Shown: positions 34,926 through 47,649, numbered from the stretch's first letter. The stretch is 64,000 bases of DNA from Cryptomeria japonica (GCF_030272615.1 NC_081405.1:611007065-611071064), one strand, 5' to 3'. The notes: generated by a model not told the origin, from the sequence alone. Numbers and translations are program-made.

Positions 34926-36120
34926 ATATTGTAATAACATTCCAAAAGAAACAAGAATTTATTTTTTTAGCAACTACCAAATTAGAAAATGTTAAAATCA
35001 TATAAGAGGTACCTAATAAATCACTATAAAAATTAAAAGATGTCTAAAAACTAGTTTAGATGAGGAAGACACAAGGAAATAATTCTTATAGAGGAGTAAT
35101 TGGAAAAAGAATATCTTGGAAGTAAGAGTAAACCAAGCAATAATTTTAAAACATTGAAATAAAAATAATGCTACACTAATAAATAAAGGGAGATATAATG
35201 CCATAAAAGAAACAATACAAGATTTAGACAAAAGAAGGTGGAATAGGAAAATAGAGAATTCTTTTGAAAAAAAAAAAATGACTGAATAGCTATAGCACTA
35301 TAAGGATAATCTTATCTAGGGAAAAATGAATTATTACTATAATGAAGCATTTTTAAGGAAATGAAAGGAATAATATTAGAGGAATAGGGAGATTTTTTAG
35401 GAAAACAAAACATCCTAAAAAAATTAAAATAATTTTTAAAATACTATAACAAATAAATAAATATAAATTGAAAACCTCAAATTAGAAACATGGAAAAAAC
35501 ACAAAGAAGATATATGATTTTGTTTTTAATAGCTTTGTGTTAATAACAAAAAAATTTATAATGTTATATTTTATTTGAGTAGATGTTAATGTCATGCCTA
35601 AAAGGATTTGAGAAGAATTTAAAATATGATATAGGAGCATCAAGGTCCATAGGCACTCCCACATTAACCAAAAAAATGTTGGTTTGTTTTGGTAGTTCTT
35701 GACATCTTTCACCATCAAAAAAACCATTTGTATGATCAAAATTGCAAACTTTAAATTTTTATCATATCACATATTTTCACATGCTTAAGAAATTTTATAA
35801 AAATAATTTTTAAATATTTAATATTTTTACAAATTATAACGAAATTGCTTTAAAGGACCCTTTGAAGGTCATTACATGCGTTTTTGCCAATTTTTAGATG
35901 AAATAGAGTTTCCAAGTAAAAGTTACATTAAAAGTTAGTTTTCAGCACTGAGTTGTGCACCCTTAAAATACCAAATTGATCAAATATTTTTGGCAAGGTA
36001 TTATGGAGATCATGAAAATTAATTTATTGGGTTTTGTTCCTTTATGCTTCATCTTTCCATTGTATATTAAATTTGGGGGCATTTGAATTTGAAAATGAGA
36101 AAAAAAATGATTCAGAGCCT
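34926..36120. other. A/T-rich stretch with one weak minus-strand ORF
   Basis: Minus 35482-35739 reads with frame changes as GVPMDLDAPISYFKFF, faintly reminiscent of the N-terminal part of piggyBac-type transposases (xPxxYFxxFF). The match is too short to call. Nothing else is seen. Confidence 0.25.
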
Positions 36121-38584
36121 ATAAAGGTGTTTGACCACCCTTTTAATAAAAAATAAAGCATTTCAAACATTTCTCCTCAATTTAGTTTCAAACAAAAAAG
36201 TGAATTTAAATATGAAAACTTGGCAAACAAGCACATTGGGAAAGTACCATGAAAGTTGGCAAATAAGTGTCATGTGTAATCTCTCCATCTATTTGATCTC
36301 TACACTTGGGGGCATGTTCTTCTCACTATCCATCGATCACTCCCTCCATCCACCCACCTATCATACTCACCATATGCTATCTATTTCATTTTCTACACCC
36401 TCTTTTGGATCTTGATAAAAGTAAAAGCCACCATATATACATGATTTGGACACCTCTTGGTATCCATTTCTCCATAACAATCCTCATTAATCTAACATTC
36501 TATCCATGGATGCTTCCTCCTATCCATATAATCTTTTACATAATTTCATAGTCCAAATCTACCCATCATTCTATCTTACATTTGCCTCCCTTATCTTGTT
36601 GTAATCCTATCATATGCCTCACAGTTTCTCATCACATGTGAAGTATCTTAAGTGGGGCATGTTATTTATTTGTGACAGTCCTTGGGGATTCCATCACACC
36701 TAGCATCCATGAATTAATCCTTTCTTATGTACACCCATCATCATTTTATTGATCCACATATCTCAACCCTCCATCCCTCCATCCAATTTTTTGTATCTGC
36801 TAATTACTCCATCCCTTCATGCGTAATCATTTCATCTCCTATTCTTTATCTCCTAATTTCATCCATCCCTTCATCCATAATCCTTCCCTCATTCAATAAT
36901 TGTTTCATAATTCTTTCATCTCCTAAAAATTTCATCATGTCCTCCATCCTTTCATCCCTCCTATTATCTCATTTCAACCTGTCATCCTTCATCATTGGTA
37001 TCTAGCTCTACGATACCCCCATGCAATCCAATGTGATCCATACCATGAATCCCACTCCTCACAATTCAACACTAAAATCAATTATTATCCATACCCTCCA
37101 TCTATTCAACATATAACACCAATCAACTCATACAATCACATCCTTGATCTTGTTCACATCCCTACTCCAAGCCTTGATCAAAACTCAGTCATCATCATTT
37201 TGTGCATCCTTCCCAATCTTTGTGTTGTTTCATGATATATCATTCCCACTTCAACAACACCTTATAAACCATCACTCCAATTCTTGTTTTATTTCAGTAT
37301 ATATCATTCCCACATCAACAACACTAAATTAGTAATCATCCACAAAACCGACCCCTTCTATATCTTGTACATCTTATCATTGTACATAGTGTTAGTCATG
37401 TGTCTCTAGATAGGATCATCTCTACATATGTGACCTTCTAACTCTATGTTGGACATTCTTTCATGTCAGGTGGTCATGTGTCATCAAGACTATTGCCCTC
37501 TCTAGCCAGTTCTTTAAAAACCATATATTAGTCCATTAGAGGTTCAGGTGTCTCACTTGTATCTTGTCATAGGAGTGTTAGTCTACTATCTATCATCAGT
37601 CTTCGTATGATGTATCCTTCCTCAAATCAAACCAATCAACCCCACTCATCAATCTTCCCTATAGAAAAATTTACTTTAGATAATTTATATTTCTTTTGTA
37701 CTATTGGAACTTTGTTTATCTTTTTTTTGAGCTTGTTGGTTCTACCTCCTAATGGTCGCTAGGATCCTTTCTATCATGGTGCATTATAAGTGGCTAAAAT
37801 AGGGGCACAATCTTTCTTTTTTGATTGAGTGTTTCAAGATGTGCCTCATGTTGTTCCCACATAATATCCTTGTGATATCATGTTACACTAGAACATATAT
37901 TTGTTTGTGCTTTTCTAGCATTGTTTTCACCAAAATTTCCTACAACTTTGTGAAATGTTAGATTAAACTTTCATTTGTTGTGTTATTCCAATGCAATGGA
38001 TATTAAATCACCTTGTTTCTCGATATTATGATACCTCATATACAATGCTCAATCGAAATAAACTGCTTGCTACATGGTAATTGTATGATTTTCAATCTCC
38101 CCAATCCATTTATCCGACGTCTTTATAATTCATTCATCATATCTTCCTATCTCCCATATTGTTTCCTCTATCCCCTCATCTTTTTCTTGATATCTCAATC
38201 CACTTTTATTTCATTCATCTTCCATTGCATTTAGTCATATCATTACATTATCATCTCATTGAATTTTACATAATATATACTTGTCAGTCTATCTCATATC
38301 ATCCACATCCATTACATTGTCATCTCATTTAATTGTACATATAGACTAGATAGTCTATCCATTATTATTCTCATTTATTACATTCTTATCCATTTTGAGA
38401 GGACACCTATGTTCTCTTGAAATTGTGTGTCCTATCAAGAGGATATACTCATCATCATCTCCCATTATCTTCACTCATAGTCACTCTTTTGAATGAACAG
38501 AGCATCATACCTAAACTAACCAATTTCATCTAAGCTCTATGAATTAATTTTAATTGAAATTATGTTACTTTGTAACACCACCTC
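36121..38584 (+). other. pyrimidine-rich retroelement interior
   Basis: Long stretch with strong C+T bias on the plus strand and recurrent imperfect ccatcc/tcatcc words (densest at 36320-36370, 36720-36990 and 38100-38240). The ORFs seen are low-complexity by-products. It runs into a polypurine tract and LTR start at 38585-38608, so I read it as the untranslated interior of a large LTR element that lost its coding part. Confidence 0.4.
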
Positions 38585-39365
38585 AAAGAGGGACAAAATG
38601 TAGACACTTTAATTTGATCATTACCATTTGATAAAATTTATCTATTTATTCCTCTATCTTTTTAGGTGAATTAATTTATTTAATTTACCTATTTTATCTA
38701 TATCTTTACTTATTTGTATATTTAATTAAATAAAGTTCCATATTTATTTAATTAAATCCCCAAATCCCCTTTCCTCTAATTTTGAATTAAAATTAATTCA
38801 AAATCCTATTTTACCTCATCCACTGACATCCTCCTACACTCCCGCTTGAATATTAATCCTAAAACTAATTTCCACCCAAACCCACACTACTAAGCATGTG
38901 CACACACTTAATCCTTGATTTAGTGAAGTCAACTCCTCCCATCAAATCAAGCATATAGGCTTCTTACATAAGAACATGGTCTTGTCCCTTCAAGTACTCT
39001 AAAGGAATTTTTAATTCATCTATTCCTCTCCTTCATCCTCCACCATAGATATTCAGCCCCCAATCTCAACCATCCATCTATTCTCATCGAACAACCTATT
39101 TATATTCATTAATTAGCCATTTTTATCTCTCTCACCCATTTTGCATTCAAGTGTCGATATGTTTCCAAAATCTTGAGTGATCACACATGTAAATCAAACA
39201 TCTTGCAAAAATATACTCATTAAGGGGTTGTATATAGTTTCATTTTCTTAAATTATGTGCTTGTTTAACCTCTTTTTAGCCTAATCTTTATTGTTTCTAT
39301 GTTTATGTGTTTTGGGGTTGATTTCTTAATTGTTTGTCTATTTTGAAAGCGGATTTCATTGTACA
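38585..39365 (+). mobile_element. polypurine tract and LTR beginning TGTAGACAC
   Basis: aaagagggacaaaa (38585-38598) precedes tgtagacactttaat (38599 on), the classic arrangement of polypurine tract and 3' LTR. The LTR is A/T-rich in its first 200 bases. Its end is not certain; attgtaca at 39358-39365 is one candidate. No second LTR copy was located, so this could be the 3' remnant of an otherwise lost element. Confidence 0.5.
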
Positions 39366-39459
39366 TAGGACTTATATAATAAAATATTAAATATTAAAAT
39401 ATTTACCCCTTTTAAATTAGTTAATTGAGATGATATGGAATTACATGTTCAATACATGG

Positions 39460-39825
39460 TGTAGACACTAAAAAATGGTCAACACTTGTGTCCCCTATTT
39501 TTTACCATATCATTTGAATAGTGCTTCTTAGGTTTAATTAATTAATCAAACCCCATTTTTACTAAAAATTCTTCTAAGTCCTAAATTAATAGATCAAATA
39601 ATTTATTTATTTGTCCCCTTTGTCCATTAATTAAATAAAATTCATTTTATTTAATTAATGGACAAAGGGGGCAAATAAATAAATTATTAGATTTATTTAT
39701 TTAGGACTTAGAATAATTGTTAGTAAAAATGGGGTTTGATTAATTAATTAAACCTAAGAGGCACTCTGCAAATGATATGGTAAAAAATAGGAGACACAAG
39801 TGTTGACCATTTTTTAGTGTCTACA
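39460..39825. repeat. 366-bp near-perfect palindrome with LTR-like TGTAGACAC ends
   Basis: The left arm (39460-39641) and the reverse complement of the right arm (39644-39825) have equal length and differ by eye at about 10 of 182 positions. The centre is only two bases (39642-39643). Both outer ends read TGTAGACACTAAAAAATGG inward, the same first nine bases as the LTR start at 38599. Flanks are catgg (39455-39459) and cacgg (39826-39830), a possible 5-bp duplication with one change. The content is A/T-rich with no ORF. Transcribed, it would fold into one long hairpin RNA. It does not fit a standard DNA-transposon MITE (see findings). Confidence 0.9.
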
Positions 39826-39830
39826 CACGG

Positions 39831-40118
39831 TACCAAACTTGAAAATGTAAAATAAATTATGGTTGAAAGAGGAATATTTTTATGGAAAATAATAAATAAA
39901 TTAGGAAAATTAGATTAGAAAATATTATTATTTACCCAATGTCAAAGTTTGGAAACAAAGTACTAGAAAATATATAATGAGAGAAATTTGTAGCATAAGA
40001 ATTTTCTATACAAGTGATATATATACTTCATCTTTATTGCTTTAAGTTTAATAAATATAGAGAATTTAAAAATTTAGTGCTTTTCTAATTCCAACATTTT
40101 TCATAATTAAAGGTAAGT
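39831..40118. other. short A/T-rich spacer
   Basis: No feature recognised between the palindrome and the next solo LTR. Confidence 0.5.
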
Positions 40119-40123
40119 CTAAG

Positions 40124-41312
40124 TGTATTAGTGAAAAATTAGGGTTTCCACCATAGAAGGATGAAAGACCTTTAATTTTTATTTGGGGACCAATACATTG
40201 AAGAGGGAAGTAAACCTAATGCATCTAGCCACAAATAAGTAAGGATAAGGGCTAAGAATTATATTAGATTTATTGGATTTGATTGGATTGCCTTCTTCTG
40301 AGTTGAATTGTGAAAATACTGAAATTAGGGTAAATGTGATGGAATTGATGTAAACACACATAAATAGTAAGTTTTACGGTTTTCGAATCAAGCCACGAAC
40401 CTAGATCTAAGGAATATAAATGTATTTGTATTTGTTCCCAAAAGGAGCTCTTGATTCATTGGGATTGTAGCAACGGTCACTCTGCTCCTCCACACTTTTT
40501 GCACTCTGATGGGGGATCAATTTGTCATTGTAAATAAATTCAATTCTAAAGATTGCAGCTCCATACTTACTCCTACAGATAGTAGAGAAGGGAAATAGCC
40601 CAAGAATAGGGGTTTGCCTTAGGTCAAACCTCATTTTTAGAATTAATCATGAAATAGAAATTAAATATGATTGAATTGTAGTAACGAAAATATTCTCCTC
40701 TTAAGGGAGATGTTGAATAATGATTGAAACACAAATTCTATACATCCTTGTGAATTTTTGTTTGTCTCCACACATAATTAGGGTTTCATAAAGTCTTCAA
40801 TAACAATGAACATGAATGTGAACTCCAATGCTTGAATCCTGATAGGTTATCTCTGATCTAATGCTTGAAAGAAGACTGATTGCTTTCTCACTTGAACTTG
40901 AACACTTGATTACTTGAATTGATTGATAAATATGATTGTCAGATTCCCATTGTATATTAAAATGAAAGGGGTAGAACTCCTTTTATACTTTCCCATTGGA
41001 AAATAACATTTTTTCCGACATGACCAAACACGGGGTCAAGATTCCCGCTCAAATCTTATGACCATTAAGGGGTCCAAAAATGGGTCCTAATTGCGAGGAC
41101 CAAGACATTGGGTGCTCTGGTCCTGAGCGAACTAGGGTCCTGAACAATTAGGAACCACAAAATGAGGGGGAACGAAGTGCAAGGTCAAAAATATGGCAAA
41201 TATGCTTCGTATGAGCAACACCAAGTTTTTTATTAGGCCTTGGGACACAAATGCCAAGGTGAGGGCCCAAATGAGAACAAAATTGTAAGGGAGTACAATT
41301 TAGGATGCTACA
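40124..41312 (-). mobile_element. second solo LTR of the 32091 family
   Basis: 1,189 bases (the copy at 32091 has 1,184). The plus strand starts tgtattagtgaaaaattagg and ends taggatgctaca, so on the minus strand it begins tgtagcatcc and ends with CA. It is flanked by ctaag (40119-40123) and ttaag (41313-41317), one mismatch. The shared internal block around gggtttgccttaggtcaaac (about 40610) links it to 32590 and, inverted, to 43480. No internal region is attached. Confidence 0.75.
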
Positions 41313-41439
41313 TTAAGAAACATGACAATGTTTTCATAGTTATAATATTTTTCCTTGGACTTTCTAGGAGATTTTAGTCTCCCATATGATTTAGAGCTAA
41401 ATTGGTCTTATTTATACCCTTCTTATTTCTTTTTCCTTT

Positions 41440-41900
41440 CTATATAAGTTGAATAATCAGGACCTCCTTGATAAATATGTCTTTCTTTCTATCTCTCCTA
41501 AATAATATACTGTCACCACCTCATTTATTTTTAACCTAGTGCTTGTTCTCAAAATACCAATAATAAGGTGGTCTTGTAAATCTAGTAAAGAACATAAAAA
41601 AATTATGCAATGATCCTCCTCCAGTTTTTATTCCAATATAGTATAATTGTCTTATATCCATGTTGAAAACATTTATTTATTTTAGGAAAGAAGGCATCAT
41701 CCTCCATCATATGGATAAATGATCTCTTTCTTGCTGTGTTGACCAAATATTTATCTTAAAATAAATTTTCCAATTTCTTCCAAACAAATATTATGTTGAT
41801 CACTTCATGCACATTTAACAATATTAAATCATCCAAATAGTGTTTAATGAGATATGTATATTTTCAAGCTATTTTTTTTTGTATATTTATTACAGAATAA
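41440..41900 (-). pseudogene. Copia gag fragment (minus strand)
   Basis: The minus strand reads HYLDDLILLNVHEVINIIFVW and KKLENLF, then DKYLVNTARKRSFIHMMEDD (about 41690-41870). This matches the UBN2 gag pattern (VWxxLExxYxxKSLxNxxxLxxxLxxxKMxE). Downstream YIGIKTGGGS (about 41620) is at the right distance for the next gag motif. It is short and frameshifted. The pieces upstream and downstream (41320-41440 and 41900-42767) show no further domain. Confidence 0.55.
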
Positions 41901-42767
41901 AATGTTTGGATCTACATACTATAGCTAATGGATCTCTATCTACAAGTGTATCATCCCTCTTTAGCTTCAAAAAAATAAAAAAATAAATAAGATTAAACAA
42001 AAAAATAGGTGTACATGGGGTAAACTCTTTTAGGAGATAAACCAAACACTTTGAAAATGACACAATTATATTTTGAGCAGCAAATGTTGCAATACAATCT
42101 CAAGGAGATGCCAATGTAGGATACAAATATAGAGTAATTTCAATAGCATAATCATGCCTACGAATTAGCTATCAAAATCTCCATTTCTATAACCCATTAA
42201 ATAATAGAAGTAATAATTAAAACAATCAAACAAGTAGCACCTAGATACTTAGTAAGAAAACTAACACCAAATCCCAAGACGCATTCACGAGATAAAAATA
42301 TCATCTTCATTCCACCTATCATAAGCACAACATAATACATTCATAAAATCAAGCATTATATATATTCTTGATTTTCTCCATTCAAATTTTCCTTACAATG
42401 TGCCATAAGTTGCTCAAAAAGTGCAACTCCCTATTATACTTGTTTCCTATGTCCTAATTGTTTTTACATTTCTAATGTAGGAGGCATAGTTTTCAGAGAC
42501 CACATTGTTTTTTAATCTCAGAAGATAACATTAGAGATCACTTTTTCCATTATATATCTATCTTGAAAAGATCTATGGAATAAAAATTATTTTAGTGAAA
42601 AATTAAATTTGTAGCCAATAAATTAACATTTTATGTCTTTTGGTAAGAAATATTACATTGTTTATGTTATTAATATTAGTGTTAGTAAAATTAACCATAC
42701 CAGACCATTCAATTATTAGTAAATAAAGTGAAATATGTTATAATTAATGATTAACATAAGTTAGTAG
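41901..42767. other. A/T-rich spacer before the large LTR element
   Basis: No coding signal. Possibly degraded leader or LTR of the Copia gag fossil to the left. Confidence 0.4.
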
Positions 42768-42772
42768 ATAAT

Positions 42773-43982
42773 TGTAGAATCGTCAAATGTCATCCGACCA
42801 ATGGACACCTCACATTTGTGTCCCTACTTTAGCGTGTCATATCATCGTCATTTCTGGGTTCGTTTGTGCATATTCTCTATCTTTGAGTCCATGAAAAACC
42901 TTTTGTGGGTCCTACCATGGGATGCCTACCTCATTTTAATATTGTTTTGGTCTTGATTGAGGTGGGACCAAGGCGTGGAATGCCCTGATTTGGACTACGG
43001 CACCCCATAACACCATATCTCGCACAATCAGACCCCAATTTGAAAAAGGGTTAGGGATATAACTAATCAGTATTATTTGATCCCCATGGTTATTCATGAT
43101 CATTAGAGGTCAACCTAATCAGTAGTTTATCTAGAACCCCCTATAGTAAGACATTTTATCAACTTAATTTCAATCTAAGCATTCTAAGTCTCCATGTACA
43201 AGCAATTTAACACTCTTACATCCGTGAAGCATTTATCATCAAGCATTTTTAGAGATCTTGAAGGTTGTTCATCCTTTAACTATTGTGGAGAAAAATTACA
43301 TCATTCTTATGAAACAATGTGTGTGCGATTACCATTTTGTGTTTTTCATGCCATTTCATACAACATTTGTGATTACATTCAAAGAGAAAATCATCATTAA
43401 TACCAAGTAAGGATCTAAGGTATATCTATTCAACATTTATTTTAGTATTTGCATTATTGAATTCAAGGTTAATTCATAAATTGGGGTTTGACTTAGGAAA
43501 ACCCTTATTCCCAACAATTTCCCCCTTCTTTCTATATATAGGAAATCATTATAGAGCCACATTCAGGAATATCGAGATAATTCACAAAGACAAATAGGTT
43601 CAACTTTCGACCATAAGAAATTTAGAGGACAATGGTGAATTGATACTACCTGGTCCTTAAAAATTAGACCAAACTTTTGAGAACATATCTATGACATCTT
43701 ATTTTTTCCAAATTTAGGCTAGTGTCTCCGTATGACAACTGTAGCTTACTGTTTCTGCCCAAACACTTAACTAATCACCTATTTTTCCCTAATCTTCTAC
43801 AATCCAAATCAATTCAATTTAAGGAGAAAAGAGCTCTATCAAAGGAGCCTGTAATCTAATCAAAATCTTGGTCTTGCAAGGCTAGATTTATTATATTCCA
43901 CTCCTCCTTAATGTAATGGTGAATTAGGTCATTTAATGGTTTTATTCTCTTAATTTAGCCGTAACCTAATTTTCCACCATCA
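42773..43982 (+). repeat. 5' LTR of the pol-less element
   Basis: Starts tgtagaatcg and ends ccaccatca. It aligns along its length with 47650-48864. Confidence 0.85.
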
Positions 43983-44211
43983 CATTTTGGTGAACCCAAA
44001 TCCTTACACCACTATTTTTGATTTGTGTTCTCAGATCTGATTTGTAAGGATTTTAATTTTCAAAATTTTCACTCATAGATTATAATTCTAGTCAAATTAC
44101 ATAAATTTAGTGGTTAAATTCATAAAACCCTTAATTTATTTTGATTAATTTGATTTATGGGTTGCATAATTTGTAATTTTTTTTTATCAAATCTGATCTT
44201 AAACATTCATA

Positions 44212-45414
44212 ATGGCACACTTAATAGATTTATTTGCCATTTCATATATCGTTACATTTCTTTTTACTTATATTTATCAAAATAATGTGTTGGATAATGG
44301 TTTGTTTCACTTTACTTTGCTTCTTTTCATTCATAGCACTTTGGCATATTGCTTTTTTAGAATTTCCAAAATGCTTCATATTAATCAATTAAATCTCAAA
44401 GATTTTATCCATGATGCATGTCATATTATGGTGATATTTTTAGGAAAATGCATTACATATGTAGATCACATAAAAAAATTTGTAGATCATAATCCTAGAG
44501 ATGCTAATGGAAAACCTAACACATTCACCTCTCCTAGGCTATCTCATGTAAATTAAGAAAGAGTCAATACTCCTATCAATGATCTCTCTAATGGAGAGCA
44601 AGAATTGAAGAGAAAAATGGCACCATTTTCTTCTCCTACACATAGCCTAGTACAAAGGAGGCAAGGTCAAAATATTGGTGTTTCAATCTCTCTAGATTCA
44701 CCTTATTCTCCTAGAGCTTATCTTAACCATCAAAACATTTGTAGAGAAGATGATGTTATGCATTTCATTTATGATCTATCTCCCCACATAACATTAAATA
44801 AAGATGATTCCTTAGATGATAAGGATCTTCCTTCCCAACCTATCAAAGAGGATATGCATGATGATAGAAAGGAGAAATTCACTGCAAAGGATATTTCTTC
44901 TTCATATACTTCTCCCTTTGTTCCCTCTAGATGTACTTACATTACAAATTTTAAAGAAAATCATTATAATACTCCTCCTTCTCAATTAAAAATCTCTTAT
45001 ACGACTAGTTATAACATAATATCAAAAAAAGGTTATAGAGGACAAGGAATTGGAAAATTTGAACAAGGGATCAAGGTCCCTATAAACCCTCCTACTTAAG
45101 CTAGTACTGAAGCTCTAAGACATCCTCATCATTCACTTACAAATGATTTCCTTAGAATTCAAAACTTTAAGGAGTATCTTGCAAGACATAGAAATTATCA
45201 TCCATCTAAAGGTGCTTCTTCCTCAAAAACTCATTTTTGCTCACATCATCAAACTAATGATCATGATACCAATGATTGTCTAGATTTTCAAAATGGAGTG
45301 CAAGGACTGATTGATAATGGTATAGTCAAAATCATAGAAAATAATCCCTCTTCTTATAACAACCCTTGTGCTACATCTCAAGAGACAAGACCTACTACTA
45401 TTCATGATCAATAG
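44212..45414 (+). pseudogene. gag-like frame: hydrophobic segments, G-patch-like motif, Cys/His knuckle
   Basis: From ATG 44212 one frame runs about 400 codons with only two stops (TAA at 44554 and at 45097). The N-terminal 60 residues contain two strongly hydrophobic stretches (about residues 6-23 and 32-49), which look like membrane segments. A polar, Ser-rich middle follows. At 45031-45090 it reads GYRGQGIGKFEQGIKVPINP, a G-patch-like glycine motif known from some Gypsy polyproteins. At 45238-45279 CSHHQTNDHDTNDC gives a Cys/His knuckle before a helix-like LIDNGIVKIIE. I infer a retroelement structural protein. The paired hydrophobic N-terminus is not something I associate with gag. Confidence 0.55.
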
Positions 45415-45626
45415 AAATTAGCTACTAGAATCTTTTGGATATTGAAGTGTGATAAGAATGTTGTTTTTACTTTCATTAGATTGAATTACAACTATAGGCA
45501 TAAGGAAGGTGATGCACATTGTGTTTTCATCATACTTATTCTCATTCGCTTGCAAATTTTAAAACAATTAAAAAATTCATTCAAGACCAATATTATAGAG
45601 CTTCCATAGCTCTTACAACTGATCTT

Positions 45627-45690
45627 GCACTCTTTCTTGGTGAAGAGGTAGTGCCTTAGCACTCTTTCTTGGTGAAGAGATAGTGCCTTA
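45627..45690. repeat. 32-bp tandem duplication
   Basis: Two adjacent copies starting gcactctttcttgg differ at one base. They lie inside the non-coding interior of the LTR element. Confidence 0.85.
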
Positions 45691-47649
45691 GCACTCCTTT
45701 CACCCTCCATGTTTCTCCTCACCCAATGACACTAGCAGTTAACTTCATTGGGGGATCTTTGTCATAAGAGATGATTCTTTTTCAATTATAATCATCTTGG
45801 GGCAGCAACATAATTAATTCTTGCCTCTATGCTTGGGGCACACGAATATTATCCTATCTCTTCTCTCTATCTAAGGTTTCACTATTTCTTTTTTTAAATT
45901 TCATTTCATAACTTGATTTCCTTTCTTGCATGAAATGGTATTTCTATTATGAATAGTCTCTCCTTAGTGTGGTGTGTGGTCCTTCATCTTAATTTATCAT
46001 GTTTCCTTTTCGAATCTTACCTCTTCTTTAGAGTTACATTTTACATATCTTGATGTTTTTTCTTGTATTGAATATTCCTTCATGCAAGTACATGTATGTA
46101 ATTCTTCTCATTGTCCCTACACTTGGGGGGCAATGATCTTTCTCTTATCTTTTCTAAGGAACCACTTTTCCTTTGTTGAGTGGTTTTTTCTTATGATTTG
46201 ATGTGATTCATTGTGTAAAATTGTTGTTTGCTCAAGGATTCTCTCTTATGCAAGAGTTGTATATCCTTGACTACAACCTGTTATACACTTGGAAATGTAT
46301 ATTCATTATAAACAAACCCTTCACCTTGGGTCAAAAGTGTGTCATCCTCCATCAAGAATCTCTTTACCTAGCAATAGGAGGAAGGTAGGCATTCTTTTAC
46401 TCCTTCCCTTCTCTTGTTAGAAGATGCTATGATTGTTCAAGAACTCTTCTTGGAGGTAGATGTCTCTGAGAAAATATCTCTTCTCCTCCAAGGATTCCCT
46501 TTACACTTTTTGCAAGATATCTCTTTTTCAACTATCTTATCCTTTCTTGTAATAGTATTGCCTCTTTAGCTTGGATTTATGAACATTGCTGTCTAACAAA
46601 TATCTCCTTGGTGTTGAAGGTGGGTATCCTTGTTTCTACATTCCTTAAGACATCGACATAGGGTTAAGTTGACATCTTAAGGGAGCATACATATCACCTT
46701 ATTTGTACTATATTGCACTATATTTTGTATGGCTTAAATGGGGTGTTTAGTCTTAAAACTAGAGAAAAACAACTCTTACATGAGATGCTTCATGCCTGAA
46801 AGTAGATGCAGTATTTATGTATGTCTTATACAGGGTGCAAATTCTTGAAATCGGACCAACCAAACTCTTATATGAGATGTCCTCAAAACCAAGCATATAT
46901 TTGTCTTACATGAGGTTACACATTCTTAAAACTAGAGAAAAATCTTTTTTACTATATTTTCATTTCATTACTCACACAGGTTTTTGTATACTCGAAACTA
47001 AAGAAAACAAAATATTATACGAGATGCTTAACACTTGAAACTAGATAGTTGCATAGACAACAAGATGAGTGGAACTAGAAAAACACAACTAGACTATTCT
47101 AACTCTCCTCCCTAACATGGATCACCTAGAAAGACACAGCTAGAATGTGTATCCATGTCTTCTCTCACTATTTTTCTAATTGATCACTTAGGAAAACACA
47201 ACTATAATGTGTATCCATGTTTTCTCTCTTTTCTTATCCTCATGAGCTCATAGCTTTTCTATTTGTCGTTCATGGTTTGATGCATGCTCTTGCTCTTTTT
47301 ATATGATCGCTTGTGTCCTCATCATGGCATTTTCAAGAATGATCTTAGTGGTCGATTCATTTTGTTTATTGAGTCACTTCGGCTAGTTGACTTGAGGTCT
47401 TATTTATGGTTTTTATCTTTAGTGTTGTTTGTGTTTGTTTTCCTTTTTTGTTTTTGTCTTGTTTTGTGTGTCCTGGTATGCAATTGTGTGAGTAAAGATC
47501 CTAAGATTACAAGCTTGGTTCCTCAAAATTAGTGATATATTGTCTCCTTGTGATTTCTTTCCTAATTACTCCTCTCACTGTTCTATATTTCATCTACTTT
47601 ACCACAAGTATTTGCATAGGCCCATACTCCTGTTAAAGTGGGGGCTAAA
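45691..47649 (+). other. non-coding 3' interior of the LTR element with degenerate tandem repeats
   Basis: Bases 46740-47045 contain about four degenerate units of roughly 80-95 bases sharing cttaaaactagagaaaa and catgagatg words. At 47120-47240 a 62-bp unit (gatcacctagaaag...) occurs twice. The interior ends in the polypurine tract (47634-47649). No protein domain is seen. Confidence 0.6.

Noticed and set aside
35482-35739. A piggyBac-like transposase
   Set aside because: Only one short motif is similar, in a frame-shifted A/T-rich context. No catalytic residues or terminal repeats were found.
36131-37332. Several plus-strand ORFs rich in Ser, Ile, His and Pro
   Set aside because: They are low-complexity by-products of the pyrimidine-rich repeat.
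39460-39825. A standard DNA-transposon MITE
   Set aside because: The flanking repeat is 5 bp at best and the ends are TGTAGACAC as in a nearby LTR. No TA, 3-, 8- or 9-bp duplication is seen.
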